Assembly: GCA_947095535.1 (NCBI GenBank)
Contig: OX352773.1
Span: 37,345,398-37,409,397, forward strand
Reading direction: 5' to 3'
Source: Poecilobothrus nobilitatus
Lineage: Eukaryota; Arthropoda; Insecta; Diptera; Dolichopodidae
DNA length: 64,000 nt
A program made the position numbers and the translations under genes. The notes under the pieces are model-generated. The model was not told the DNA's origin, made no database searches, and worked only from the letters and a program-made list of their open reading frames with translations. Below are positions 13,483-25,999 of this stretch, one piece after another. Numbering within the stretch: position 1 is the first letter of the stretch; each line of letters opens with the position of its first letter.

Positions 13483-14180
13483 ATTTTTTTCCCGCACAAT
13501 TACAACAACAACAAATAAAAATAAATCTTTCAAAGAACAAAAAATAAATAAAATAGAAAAATAAATGACAAGTACAAACAAGAAAGAGTTCGTCCTTTTT
13601 AAAATTTTCAATGTTAAAAAACTTTTAAATAATGTTAAAAATTTTTTGGTTACTTTTCTTTCTTGTACTTGTTCTTATTCTTATTTTTTTTTTTTTTCTT
13701 TAAATAAAAGAAAGGATTTTATTATTATTTTGTTTTTATTGCGTAGTGAAATTTATACAATCTGTTGTACAAGGATTATTTTTATGGATATTTTTCTTGA
13801 AATTATTTTGTTTTCATTTTTTTACTATAGAATTTACAGAGATATTTATAATATAGACATAAAAAGATTTTAATGAATTTCTTTCCTGCAATATATAATT
13901 ATGACTAAATATTAAAACATTGTTATTGGTATTTAACAAAGCATATGCTAAAAATTGAATACTTAAAAAAAAGGTGGAAAAGTGAGTTAATAAAACTTCT
14001 TTGTTTTGTAAAGTTTTAATTTTCGTTAATTTACAAATTATTTAAAAAATTTGTACTTATCCTATCTGACCTCTATTTTGAAAAAGTTGAACATGTTGCT
14101 CAATATTCCATAAATAATTTTCAAATCCTTATGATTTTTTTGTTGTAATAGAAAATAACATAGAAAATATTGATAATTTA

Positions 14181-14801
14181 GGGTAAGTTCACATGGGATA
14201 CATGCATCCGGATGCAAACATTTGATTGGTTGAAAATATATATCGTATTCATGGCATGCTCTCCCTTTCGCTCATTTTAGATGCAAAATTTTATGCATCC
14301 TCCATAAGGAGCATACAAGATGCAAATTTATTTTAACGTCAAATACAGGTGTAAAAACAAACATCAACAATTTTAAACGTTAAATATTTTGAAATATTTT
14401 GAAGTTGGTTATTATAATAAAAAGGAAAACAAATAGCAATGGTTGCTATATTGGCTTGCAGTTAATATAAAAGAAGATAAATCAGAAAAAAAAGCTTAAT
14501 ATTAAGTATAATTTATTTATAGTTTATATTAATTAAAATTTTTACATAAAATAATAATTTTCTATGGTTTAACCATTTTGTATAAAATTTTTTTCATCAA
14601 ATATCAAAACAATATACACATACTAGCCTACTAGGTACTTTCAAATAAAACTTTCAAAATAAAAATGTCGCCGTTTTGCATCTCTTGAATGAGTGAATGC
14701 ATAATGGATGTAAAATATAGGTTAATATTACTGAAGAGTACACGAAATGTAACCGAAATAATTTTTGCATCTGGATGCATGCATCTCATGTGAACTTACT
14801 C
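14181..14801. mobile_element. Harbinger-type MITE, 621 bp
   Basis: Inverted ends of about 42 bp match at 37 positions: GGGTAAGTTCACATGGGATA on the left and GAGTAAGTTCACATGAGATG read inward from the right. Both are followed by CATGCATCC and GATGCAAA. The element is bracketed by TTA at 14,178-14,180 and TTA at 14,802-14,804. A three-base TWA duplication with GG/GA-type ends is characteristic of the PIF/Harbinger superfamily. Subterminal GATGCAAA/TTTGCATC words and a second inverted pair containing CGCTCATTTTAGATGCAAAA extend the arms inward. The centre is A/T-rich and encodes nothing, so the copy is non-autonomous. The superfamily assignment rests only on ends and target duplication. Confidence 0.8.
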
Positions 14802-15261
14802 TTATATAAACTAATTTTTTTTTTTTTCAAAAAACGAGGATTTTTATTTTGCTAATACACACTTTCATTATAAATTTTTTTTCAGTTAAAAGTTTTTTTG
14901 GAAATTTTTTTTAAAAAAACTGTGTTTAGAAGTTTTTCTCTTTAATCTCTCTTATTAGTAAGGAAGCTAATTTTTAAAAAATTTAATGTTTCATTTAACA
15001 TTTTTATATAAAATAAGTTTCACGTTTCATGTTCTGTGAAACTCAAATTTTGTCCATTTAGTATCCTATATATTAGCACAAAAGCTGTTAGCTATAAATT
15101 TATAAATTTTAGCAAAGTAAGAACTTTATAAGCCTAAAAAAATATTATGTTTTCGACAGTTTAAGACCTTCAACTTTTCGACGCTTTGTCACACTATTCA
15201 TACTTCTGTAAGGAAGTAAAATTATAAATTTTAGGTTGCTTTATATTATTGTTTTGGAGAT

Positions 15262-15445
15262 GAGCACATATAAGCCTTGGTTTTTATAGATTTTTTTACG
15301 TTTATCTGTCTGTTTATTTATACACCAATTAAGATGGAGTAGTGAAATTTTAACCATGCATGGGAATCAATATTTCACATTTTCATTTCATTTCAAAACT
15401 AATTTTGTAGAAAACCATTTTTATATAGCCGCAAACATGTCGGAA
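15262..15445 (+). repeat. eroded mini-me-like repeat fragment
   Basis: Carries a GTTTATCTGTCTGTTTAT proto-microsatellite followed by CCAATTAAGATGGAGTAGTGAAATTTTAACCATG. This is the same order as in the fragment at 47,010 (GTTTGTCTTTCTGG ... TTTAAGATGGAGCAATGCAATTTTAAC). It corresponds to the region just downstream of the GTCC cluster of better copies. No ends are retained. Confidence 0.5.
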
Positions 15446-18400
15446 TTACAGGAAATATGTAAAAAATCCTATTATTCATTACTCTTAAAGAGAAACCTAT
15501 AAATTCATTATTTAGCGTATCTATAAATACATTATTCAGCGTATCTATAATAATTGTTTATTTGATATATTAAATCTTCATGTGTTTTACATTTAAAGTA
15601 TTAGAAGTTATGATTGTTTCCGTATTAAGTTATTTATTCTTTAGTTTAGTTTCCTTTAGTTTATTTAAAAAATTCTACATCAAAGTGTATGAATATTAAT
15701 GGTTCTTATGTTACAAAAAAGTTTAAAATAAATTGACAACTAAACTAAATTCAGTTGAAATAATTTTTTTTTTTTTTAAACCAAAAGCAATTTTATATAC
15801 TCAGACATTACTTAAAAAACAAACTAGCTAACTACCTACTTCTCTATTAGTGCACAGTTCTACTTTTCGCAACAAATAAATAAATAAAAAATAATAATTT
15901 GCGTTTTCTTAATACTCGTTTTTTCTTTAAACTAAATTTGGGGATTCTTCTGATAAACAAGTACGAGCTTTAAATTTGACATCATCACATTACGCAGTAC
16001 TTATCATGCCATGACTCCAAATAATAACATTGTTTTACTTGTAAATATCAGCTAAGAGAAGGGTGAAAAACGAATTACAATTGTTTTTTTTTTTAAATGA
16101 TATTTTTTTCATTTTTCTTTTAAAGGTAAATTGTAGAGTAAACCAAAAAAAAAGGTTTCCTATTTTTTCTTCTTTTCCTTTAACGAAATAAAAAAAAACT
16201 TAATTAACGGTTATTGTTATTCAAATATCTGAAAAATTATTACCAAGCATATCTAAATTTAATAAATTGCACTTTTTAATGGACTTCTAAAATAAAAATT
16301 AATATTTTTTTTAGCCAGAATATAAAGAATTTTATAAGCTCTAATTAAAAAAAGAACCATTACCATTTGAGGAAGACACAACAATTTACCGTTAGAGGAA
16401 AATGAGAAAATATGTTTTTTTTTAATGTAAGGCATTTTTCAGATCCTAGATGGCATTTTGTGTGAAAATTATTCAGAATTTATGTGATTAGAACTTCTCA
16501 AAAGTTTGTATTCGATTATCGGAATTATAGCTTCCTCATATTATATGCACATTTACAGTATTTTTAAAACAAAAATTAAATATATAATTACAACACAATA
16601 TCATTTGTATTTTTTTATATTTTTTTTTTTACTGAAACTTCACTACAATATTCCCTTACCAAAACTTTACCAATTTTAAAAATTTTCTGGAAAATTACCC
16701 TCCAGTACCAATCAAAATACAAAATAGAAAAATATTTTATTTTCATGTTATATTAATATGTCATACTTGAATTTTATTTCATTTTATACAACCCTATTAG
16801 TTTCACTTCTCTCATTCCTTCTATTTTATTCTTTTTTGCATTAGGTACTGTTATTATTATTTTTTTTTACATCTTTATGTTCTCAATTTACCTTCAGTTT
16901 TCATGCGAATTAAGTTGAAATGAAATTTATAAAAATAAAAACAAAACAAAAATATTTACAAAAATGAAATAATTCACCACTTTTCTAAATGAAGAAAATT
17001 GTGTAATTTATAAATTTTGAAAAATACAACAATTTTGTTAAATTTCTTTGGGTATAAAAAAAATAAATAAAATGGTAAATGTAACGATAATTGTACAGTT
17101 TTCATTGTAAAGTTTATAATGTATTATATTATATACACTGAACAACGAAAGAATAAAATAATAACAATATTGTAATCTTATACATAAGTATGTAGGTACC
17201 TGTTCTGACGAAATCAAAAAAATCGAAAAATCGCAGTCATAATTTTCAAAATGAAAAACGGTATTTCTCAAAATACTGAATGATCTCGAATTTTATATGA
17301 AATGAATGTGTAATCAAGGATCTTCTAAAACGTTGCGGCAATCTTTATTTCCACTAATATTATTTTAATTTAATTTTTTTATAACCGTATCAATACCAGA
17401 TCAATCGATACGCGTTTAAACCTCATACCGTTATCTATTATATTTGGTCAAAACAGATTCGCTCAGTTTCAAGTTCAGTTAGTGTCGGTTTAAAGTTTGA
17501 TTTTTCCCAAAGAACCATCAAGGAGAGGCATTTGTTGTCAAAAGTAATATAATTTTAGATATATGTACCATACATTGTTATTTAAATCGAATGAAACACA
17601 AAGAAATAATAAAAGTTTATTACTTAAAAAACAAACTTAAATGGAAAAGACTATTCTTTACACTTACTTTGATACTAACTTAAGTTGTTCAATTTTTCAT
17701 TTAAAAAAAAAAAAATTTTACTAACATTTTAAAACGCCTTATAAAAGATACTAATATTATTATAGGATTATTAACAATAATCTGCACCCTGTACATAATA
17801 ATTTAAATTCTCATGTAGGTACGTGTATACAAAGAATGAAATTTGTTCTTCAATTTATTCCTATAAGATACTAATGAAAGAAAATTATTTTCAAAGTAAT
17901 TTTTATAATATGAATATAATATTAAAAAGATATTTTATTATATTTATGTTCCTATAAAGAATTTATCATTGCATAAAATAACATTTTCGTCATTTTTATT
18001 ATTTAAAAAAGAAAAAATAAAAACAATGAAAAAGAACCAAAAACAGAAGACTTAGGAATCACAAGATAATTTTTCTATATTTCCCTTATTATGTTTTTTT
18101 TTTTTTTTATTTTTGTGTCTTTTATTATAAAAGAATTTCTGAAGTGTTTTACACTCTTAACATTTTTAACACTCATCTTTTGTTATTGTTTTTCCTGTCT
18201 TGTATTTGTTTTTTTTTTTTTTTTATCATTGTTGTTGTCAATGTTGCTATTTGTTTACCTTATTGTTGTATTAAAGTAAACGTGTAAACAAATGGTTGAA
18301 TTAATTGTCAACAATAACAGCATACGAAAGAATATATTGTGCGTGTGTACGTCATACCGATAAACATATAATATAATAATTTTAAATGTTTTTATATATT

Positions 18401-19160
18401 CTATACATTCGTGTATATGTAAATATCAATATATATGTGCATATATAAAATATTCTGCTTTTTATTTTTATTTTTTTTATTTTTTGTTTCACAAAATGTA
18501 TAAAAAATGTGTTTTTGAAAAGACGTATTCGAAATTTGATATTAAGCTAAAATTTCCATTGATTTTTATTGTAATTCATATTATTATGTATTATGATCAA
18601 TTATTTCTTATTTTTACGTCCATATAGAATAAACTCAAATTAAGTCTTATCATTTTACATCTTTAATATAGATCACGTCTTCCTACAACAAACAAAACTG
18701 TTTTAGATCAGCATAATTTTCCTATTGATTCTTATGAATAATTTATGAATTTATAGAACCTTTCATTCCTCCAGACAACAGCTAGCACGCTATTAAACTA
18801 TATAGTTTCGTTAATGATTTGACTTTTCTCTTTTTATCAGACGTTCTAAAAAAAATTTTAATAAATCGTTTATTAGTTTTACTCTCTCTTACAGTTTTAT
18901 TCTGCCTAACAAGTTTCACTCTGTGTTGTGTAACCACCTTTATAATATGTAACCAAAGCATTACGGAAATACAACACCACAAAATTTTCAAAAAGGACAT
19001 TTTTCAATTTTTTATTACTTAAGTTCTGCTTAATATTTTTCCAATCTGAAAACGTTAAAAGATAGGAACTGATATTATATATTGCTTTAAATAATAAAAT
19101 TTTTGCAATTTGGTATTTCAAACCGTTATGTATATGTTACCGCTTTTAGTTATAATCTTG
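15446..19160. other. A/T-rich stretch without supported genes
   Basis: A less A/T-rich patch at 17,390-17,540 contains TCAGTT near a G-rich stretch but no TATA-type or downstream promoter element, so no promoter is called. A small direct duplication (GCGTATCTATAA) lies at 15,518-15,550. Opposing frames at 18,782-19,022 are not convincing, and part of that interval (around 18,870-18,920) may be another eroded mini-me-like fragment. Confidence 0.5.
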
Positions 19161-19164
19161 CAAT

Positions 19165-19385
19165 TTTTAGAGGAGTTAGATTTTTAAGAATTAGGTTTAG
19201 TTACCATAGGAATAAATGTTGTATTACGCCTAGATTAAGAGCTATTAAGTGTCAAAAATGGAAAATTCGTTATTCTTAGACATCTGTAACTTGAACACCT
19301 GTTAAAACTTTGTAAAAGTAAGACATAAAACTAGAAACAGTAATGTTATTTTTTCACATGTGTTAACGGTTACATCTCTTGATTT
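19165..19385 (+). repeat. eroded mini-me-like repeat fragment
   Basis: GACATCTGTAACTTGAACAC, followed by CTGTTAAAACTTTG and AAGTAAGACATAAAACT, matches the 3' half of the element at 29,398-30,705 (ACACCTGTAACTTGAACACC, then CTGTTAAAATTTTTTTGAAG). The preceding AAGAGCTATTAAGTGTCAAAAA also aligns with its AGGAGCTGTAAGGGGTCAAAAA. Same orientation as that copy. Confidence 0.65.
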
Positions 19386-19389
19386 TTCA

Positions 19390-21200
19390 TATTTTTTTCT
19401 AATATAAAAAATTCAAAGAAAAATTAAAATACGAAAATACTCACATGAGTCCAAAACTCACAATTATTTTAGAATGCATTTTATTGTCCTTTTGAAAATT
19501 TTCGCCATTAAAAATCTTTGGTTTTAAATGTTGTCTTGTTTCGTCTTTATTTTAGCCCTCAAGTTGATTATTTTAACTAGCAAATTATATCTAACAATCA
19601 AAAGTTAATATTTTTTACAAAATTTATCAATGCATTCATATAAAGTCATCCTAAAGTTGTCTTGTCCATTCAATATACCTGTAATTTCTTTATCTTTTGT
19701 TTTTAGTTTTACTTTATTCATTTTTTAGTGGAAGATGGGTTATGTATGTGTATTAAATTTTTCTTTTTAAACTTACTTTATTTATTTGTTTCTCTAGTTT
19801 GTTTTTTCCGTAATTTTCCTCACCTTTATTATTTCAAACAATAACTGTACAATATAACGGATTTTTTTTATATGCAACAACATATACAAAAATAAAAAAA
19901 GTAAGAAAATTCAAACGTGAGTAAAAGAATATGATGAGTATACCGTTGTTTTTTATTTTTTTTAATATCTATTTATAACGTGAATTGAAAGGAGATGGGT
20001 AAATAGAGACCAATACAGAATGCGCTTAACAATCGGGGTAGCTAAAAGTAAATAAACCTTTAAGGGATATTTTGTAATTTTGAAGTCATTCATGTTTATG
20101 CTTCCTGTTAAATATTTTGTATTTTTTTTTGTCATTTTTTTTTTCACCGTCTAACGACAAGTATATCTACTGCATACTATAGTATTTACTTACATAGGTC
20201 ATAATTATACAGAAAGTTGTTGATAATAAAGAAATTGAAACAAATGAAAGAGATAACAATATAATGTTAAAAAATAAAAAAAATATGAAAATAGCTTTGA
20301 AAATGATAGCTAGTTCATTTTTATTTGTAATATTATGAATTTTATAGCTTTATGTATATAAATATTTTAAATAAAGATTTTGTTATTTTATTTTGTTTTG
20401 TTTTATTTTTATTTTTAGAGAATCGTCGTCCTCATTTCATTTATATGTACTTTTACATTTCAAATGGCGCTTATTAAAAAGGAAATTGAAAATGTCAATT
20501 TTGCAAATGAAACGTGTGTCAAGTTTTTTTGATCATAATAATTAACAAAAGTATAAATGTGAATATTTAAAAATGTTAAGTTATTTTTTATGGCTCGAGG
20601 CTTTTAGTACAATAATATAAAGAATTCATTTAATCATAAATATTGAAAAGAGAATAAAAAAAGTTAAATATTGTTAGAAAAAGAAAATAAAATATTTTGG
20701 TTTCATTGACAAAAACAATTATATTATATTAAACTAAAACATAATATGATGTATTTGTTTTTCATTTAACTTCAAGTTACATTTTTCATTTAACTATTAA
20801 GTTTAAATAGTTTGAATTTTTTTTTTTTTTTAAATAAAGGTAAGATGGTCAAAATCGCACAGAAAAAAATTCCATCATTATACAGAGTCTTACAAATAAA
20901 TCATATGAAATCACATTGTTTAGTCTTCAAGGACTCAGTTCAATATTAAAATACCTTCTTTTAAAAAGATTTTCTTAAAAGGACAATGTAGAATGCATAA
21001 AAATGCATACCGATATAATAATCTTGAACGTTTAAATTACCATTTTATAATGTTTTTCCTTCTTCTTCTTTCGGCATTTTAAAAAATCATGGAAGGAACA
21101 ACTTCTACATTATAGAAAGATATTTATTTAATAAAATAAGATTACAAATTATTGATTAATTTAATTATTCTCTCTTTAGCACAATTTTCAAAATAAATTT
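19390..21200. other. A/T-rich stretch without recognisable features
   Basis: Only simple-sequence tracts are seen, such as TTTTGTTTTGTTTTATTTTT near 20,390. No gene or repeat family was recognised. Confidence 0.55.
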
Positions 21201-21204
21201 AAAA

Positions 21205-21660
21205 AATATGTTTATTAGTTTCACTCTGTCCTTTTATCTATTTGTTTACAAAAGTTCTACACCTTTCAAGATTGTACAATGAAATATTAATTACGGGATC
21301 TCTTAAAAAACTTTAATGTGGTAAAGTAACGTTTTTATCTAATCCGACCCATTACGGAGGTATAGTCTTTAAAAAATTTGAAAAAACCAAACGACAGGAC
21401 ATTTTGTTAGATTCATAAATTCATAAATATCAAATTTATACAAATTTATGGAATTTAGTATTTAAATTTACCGTTATATGATATAAAATACCTAAAATTT
21501 TTCTTTCTTCATATCTCAGTATCGTTTCTAGATAGAATTTTTGATAAAAACTTTCAGAATTATAATAAGTCATCTCAGAAAAGTTTTTTGTACTTCCTCC
21601 TATTTAGGATTCACTAAAGATCAAAAACAAATACTAACATTTTTTTTATATATTATGTTA
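21205..21660 (+). repeat. eroded mini-me-like repeat, about 450 bp
   Basis: Three landmarks occur in the same order as in the copy at 29,398-30,705: CCGACCCATTACGGAGGTATAG (there CCCACCCGTTACGGAGCTACAG), then TTGAAAAAACCAAACGAC (there TTGAAAACGCCAAACGAT), then AGTCATCTCAGAAAAGTTTTTTGTAC...CCTATTTAGGA (there AGTCATTTCAGAAATTTTTTTTGTATC...CGTTTAGGA). Many substitutions indicate an old insertion. Confidence 0.65.
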
Positions 21661-22720
21661 AAAGCTTTTCTTATATAATCCTTAGAGAAGGTTTTTATTT
21701 TTCACAATTTTTCCATAATATAAAATTCTTTACAAATTTTACAATATTCTAAACTGGTCTGTATTGTCTTGTTGTAGTAAAAAATGTTACGTTTTAAAAA
21801 CCTTTGGTTTTACATTCTGCCTTTTTTTTGGAATTTTCCCTTCTATCTCTTCAAATTTTCTTTTCACATGTTTCTCATCATTTTCATATCAAGATTACCC
21901 ATAATATAAATATTTAAATATTGATCAAAAATTTCACTTCAATATATCGAGATATTATAAAACTTTATACATATATTTAATAATATCAATAACAGTTAAC
22001 ATTATTTGCCACAATCTGTTGATTTATTGGATGAGACAAAATGATTTAGAAATCTGATGAAAATGAAATAATATGAAACCAAATTGAAATATGATCATCA
22101 TATTATGAATGGATGTAAACAAATAAAAATAGTAGAAAAATTGTTGTTAATACATTTCAAAGTGTTTCAATTTTGTTTGCTCATAAAGGAAAACTTGTAA
22201 CGTTAAATGAATTTGACCAGAATAAACTAAAAAAGGATATTGTGTATAGATTTTCGGATATAGAATGGTTTGGGGTGATATTTACAAAAATTTTGGCAGA
22301 GATAGATATATAAAGCATATAATTTATTGTTGTAAAAATAAAAAAAATATATTTACATATTTTTAAATTTTTTCTGAATTTCAAGTTAAAAAATTGGAAC
22401 AAAATAATGAAAAATTAAATAAATGAATTTTTTTTCTTTTAATCACATATGGTAAAATTTGCTGTTGAATTGCTAAAAGTTAAAAAATTAAAACTAAAAA
22501 AAATACTTTCAATAAAACAATTTTTGAGTTACAAATATAAAATTTATTTTTTTTTTTTTTACTAAAAATATTGCAGATTTTAGTAAAACAAAATAAAAAT
22601 AGGTATTACTAAAATTAATTTTAGTTTATGTTACTATAATTAATAACTATCTGATACTTTGATTCAAACAAGGTTAACCAAAAAAATATTCGATAGATTA
22701 CAAAAGTTAAATTGGTACCA
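21661..22720. other. A/T-rich stretch without recognisable features
   Basis: No gene is supported. A frame at 22,181-22,402 is low-complexity. Confidence 0.55.
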
Positions 22721-22724
22721 ATTA

Positions 22725-22885
22725 TGTGGACCGGAAATTACACAGCCTTTCCTGTTTAGACGTGGCTGTAAATGTCGTAAGGGGAAATAATTCTTACGAC
22801 GTATGTGGGATTCGAACCCACACTCTCTCGGTGTTTACAGCGTATTTTATACGCTCTTAGTCACTATGTCTTAGCCACTATGTGA
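22725..22885 (-). repeat. tRNA-derived SINE head, copy 2
   Basis: On the minus strand the core AAGAGCGTATAAAATACGCT, then GTAAACACCGAGA, then GTGTGGGTTCGAATCCCACA repeats the copy at 1,975-2,083. Here the T-arm is intact (GTGGG, TTCGAAT, CCCAC). The box-A region is disrupted by a duplicated GTGACTAAGA/GTGGCTAAGA. Beyond the tRNA part, GTCGTAAG and CTTACGAC form an 8 bp stem that may be a family hallmark just inside the SINE body. The unit ends near a region rich in CC/GG in an otherwise A/T background. Confidence 0.7.
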
Positions 22886-22949
22886 AATAAGAACGATGAC
22901 ATTTATTATAAAAAACTATCGTAATGAGAAAATAGATATGAATAGGTAA

Positions 22950-23125
22950 TTTTAGGAAATCCCTACACCCTAGCAAATATACTGCGTTAGCAGGAAGGGA
23001 TTTTACACCATTATATTGGCTAAAGAGAGAGATGGGTTTAGTCAGTAAGAATCTGACACTACCAAGATTGAATACTTGGTATCTTTGGAAGACCTACCTT
23101 AGGGAAAAAAAATAAACGACAACGA
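22950..23125 (+). repeat. poly-A-tailed retroposon 3' end, copy 1
   Basis: Shares AATATACTGCGTT, then CCATTATATTGGCTAAAG, GGGTTTAGTCAGTAA and TCTTTGGAAGA in order with 57,770-57,955. It ends in a CCTTAGGG-A(8) tail followed by a CGACAA simple repeat. The common 3' end with A-tail and differing 5' flanks indicates a LINE or SINE end, 5'-truncated. No coding capacity. It lies 65 bp from the oppositely oriented SINE head, so the two may be independent insertions. Confidence 0.7.
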
Positions 23126-23129
23126 CAAC

Positions 23130-25190
23130 GCCAAACCAATATGTTCAATGGACTTTTAAGAACTACTTAAGTTCTTAAACCAGCAGTCATGCGAGATAGT
23201 ATTATTTAGCAAGTGTGTAATACGAAATGTTAAATTACTATTTGTGTGACGTAGGTCACATTTTTACCTTCAAGATATTTCATTTATCAATTTTTAAAAA
23301 AAAATTTTTATTTAATTTATTTTGATTTTTTTTATTTTATTTTAAATTAAAAAAACACTAAACAAAATATTGAGGATTACTTTTCGACAAAAAATCAAGT
23401 TAGTAGAGAAGATAGTTGAAAAAATGTAATTGTATTGTCGAAAATGTTCATACATTTTGTGCACTATCTTGATAGTACTATTTTGTCTGGTTTACACTAA
23501 AACCTTAATTTATTTGATTTAAACAATTTTAATTTTATATTTACTAAAGTTATCTTTACTTCTCTTAAAGATAATACTGTCAACTGGATCATACTTTAAA
23601 ACAGATTAGACTTTTTAATTCACGGAAACATGTTTATGATGACAAATATAAGCTTTCCATGGTATACTTATACTTAAAATAAATCTTTTTTTGATTTTCC
23701 ATACAACCAACCCAACCCAACGAAAATCTGTTTTCACTTAAAAAATTCAGAAATCAAATTTGCTTCATCCATATTATTTATATGATCCTGTCTAAATTTA
23801 TAATCCATCATCAGAACTTAAAATGTAATTTAATATTATACATAAAATTTTAAAAGAATTTCATTTTATAAGTTTCTTAATTCTATCCTATTATGAAATC
23901 CTATTATGAAAATCTTAGAATTGAAAGAATCGACCTATGACCTAAAAGATTTTCATGGCTGTTTTTTTTTTTTTGGTTTTAACACTAAAACAATGAAATT
24001 ATTTCAAGAATTATCTTTTTTTTTTTTTTTATTTTTATATATTTATTTTTCAACATTTTTTCAATTCTATAAAATGCAAAAAATTTAGTTGAAAAAATAT
24101 TTATTTTAACTTATTTGAGTCATTTATTCTATTTTTTTTTTTTTTTTGTATTTATTATATTAAAAAACAAAAAAAAAATCTTGTAAATTCTTGAATGCAA
24201 AAGGAAAATGGTTGTTTTACTGTTAAATACCCGGTCTCTTTTTTTTCGTTTTTTTTGTTTTTAATATAACTGATCCAAAAAAAGCATTGGTATAATATTC
24301 AAAAGTTGGGGATTTAACTGATGTTAAAACACTAGAGAACCAAAAAACATTCAATGAAAAAATTCTCAATTTCGGTGACTACATTTTTGAATAAATGTTT
24401 GTGTGTGTGTGTGTGTGACAAAGCAGAGATCAGTAAAAATATTTTCTATTTTTTGAAATAGTTTACAAACTATCGTGGAAAAAATATTTATTTTATTTTT
24501 TCATGTCAATTTTTTTTTTTTTTGTGATAAATCCGCAATGTCTCTTTTGGTCAAATCTGCATTGCAGAATTTACAGTATCATAAATTCCATTAAAGCCTT
24601 CCACTTTTATCTTGGTTTATTTTGTAATTTTTCATATATATATAATAATACACATTATAAAAAAATTGTTATACTATAGGACTTTTCGGACATATGTATT
24701 ATTAAAATTGTTATACTATAGGACTTTTCGGACATATGTATTATTAAAGCGTAGTTTTAAGTATTCCAGAACATGCAAAACAAAAGTTAAATGATTAGTT
24801 ATTATTTAAAGGTTTAGATTAAAAGTGTTTCGAAGATATCGAAGAACAAAAAATCTTGCTAAATTTTACAAAAGTGTTCTTATATACTAAATTGCAAAAA
24901 TTTATATAATAATAAATTAGATTTTTAAATTGATTTATAAAACTTAAAAACCGTAATGTAGTTTGAGATGTTTAAATTAAAACAAAATTTCAGCAAAACT
25001 CTGAAAATATAAAAATTTGAAAATAGAGCTTTTCCGAACTTTGCGGAACTGTAGCTCGACAATGGATTGACCTACATAAAAAATTTATACAACAAATATA
25101 ATTTTATTTACATAATATTATAAAATAAAAATAAACTCAATATTTAAAAATGGTTATCCAAAATTTTCGACCAAAATTTTGTAAATCTTA
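23130..25190. other. A/T-rich stretch with simple repeats
   Basis: No gene is supported. Contains a (GT)9 tract at 24,400-24,417, a two-copy 42 bp duplication listed separately, and a possible trace of the mini-me-like repeat at 25,040-25,070 (CTTTGCGGAACTGTAGCTCGAC). Confidence 0.5.
24665..24748. repeat. 42 bp perfect tandem duplication
   Basis: The unit ATTGTTATACTATAGGACTT...TATGTATTATTAAA occurs twice head to tail with no difference I can see, implying a recent duplication in otherwise eroded sequence. Confidence 0.85.
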
Positions 25191-25195
25191 ATTTA

Positions 25196-25240
25196 ACTAG
25201 CTGTTGACCCGTCATAGAATGACGGAGTTAATTATGGTAG
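25196..25240 (+). repeat. possible ACTAGCTG...GACCCG retroelement or Helitron end
   Basis: AACTAGCTGTTGACCCGTCA followed by TAGAATGACGG is an isolated G+C-richer word. ACTAGCTG-GACCCG sequences occur at ends of several insect dispersed repeats, so this may be a terminal scrap. The inner GACCCGTCATAGAATGACGG also holds a small CCGTCAT/ATGACGG hairpin. Confidence 0.3.
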
Positions 25241-25669
25241 ATTTCATTTTTATATACATAGATATTTGTTTTTTCAATTTCGGAATAATGCATAATTTGT
25301 ACTTTGCCAAATAATGCAGTAAATAAAAAGAAAAAAGTCATTATTTGTAATTTATATACAAAAAAAAAAATATTAAGTTTCCATCAGGAATCATACCAGA
25401 GTGAGACACACTAAATGTGTATACTAATAAGAAGAAATGAAAATACACTATAAAAATATTTTGTAATTAAACTACCTAACTTAATGTAAAAAGTGGATAA
25501 TAATAATAAATAATACAGTAATAAAAAATTATCATGCACGAAAAAGACATAATAAAAAAAACGATTTGAAATTGAAACCAGAAAGAATAAAATTTTCATT
25601 TGGATACCCACTACCCGTATATACACAAACAATTCCAATTTCAGTTATCCCTGTGCTAATACATTATAC

Positions 25670-25790
25670 TCGGTCACCAACAAATTTGGGTTGGGTAGGT
25701 ACCCGTAATAAAATTAATAATTTTATTACGGGTACCTATCCAAAATTTTATTTACTTCCTCTAAGTACACTTTGATGGTGACGTGTTAGA
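25670..25790. repeat. long palindrome with a 20 bp perfect stem
   Basis: GGTACCCGTAATAAAATTA at 25,698-25,716 is followed after one base by its exact reverse complement, and the stem continues through GGTAG/CTATCC with one bulge (25,694-25,741). Farther out, CGGTCACC (about 25,671) and GGTGACG (about 25,777) are again inverted, suggesting a larger imperfect inverted repeat of about 120 bp. It could be a MITE or a terminal hairpin of a foldback element. Confidence 0.75.
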
Positions 25791-25794
25791 AGTT

Positions 25795-25925
25795 CCGTTG
25801 GTATTTTTGACTCACTTCAAATTCCCTCCTAATTCAGATTCTCAAACAATTATATATATACTTATTCTGGAAAAAGGGACAAATCTGATTTCGCAACCGA
25901 CTATAAAATTTCTTTCAATAGATAT
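25795..25925 (+). repeat. minisatellite family unit, dispersed copy
   Basis: Contains CCCTCCTAATTCAGATTCTC, then TATATATACTTATTCTGGAAAAAGGGACAAA, then CTGATTTCGCAACCGACTATAAAATTTC. This is the same order of words as the tandem units at 58,751-59,035 (CCTAATTCGCAATCTC, AATATTCAGGAAAAAGG, CTGATTTTCTAACCAACTCTAAAATCCC). A single unit, immediately right of the long palindrome. Confidence 0.65.
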
Positions 25926-25999
25926 ACATATATGTATCAATTTATATGTATATATCCAACCTGGCCGGAATTTGGAAAATAACTGTATCTGATTTTATT

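Noticed and set aside
13565..13873. 102-codon plus-strand frame, one of the longest in the window
   Set aside because: Low-complexity Phe/Leu/Ile-rich string from T runs. The apparent hydrophobic segments are a composition effect.
17461..17510. Possible core promoter with TCAGTT initiator word
   Set aside because: No TATA box upstream, no downstream promoter element at the expected distance, and no gene follows.
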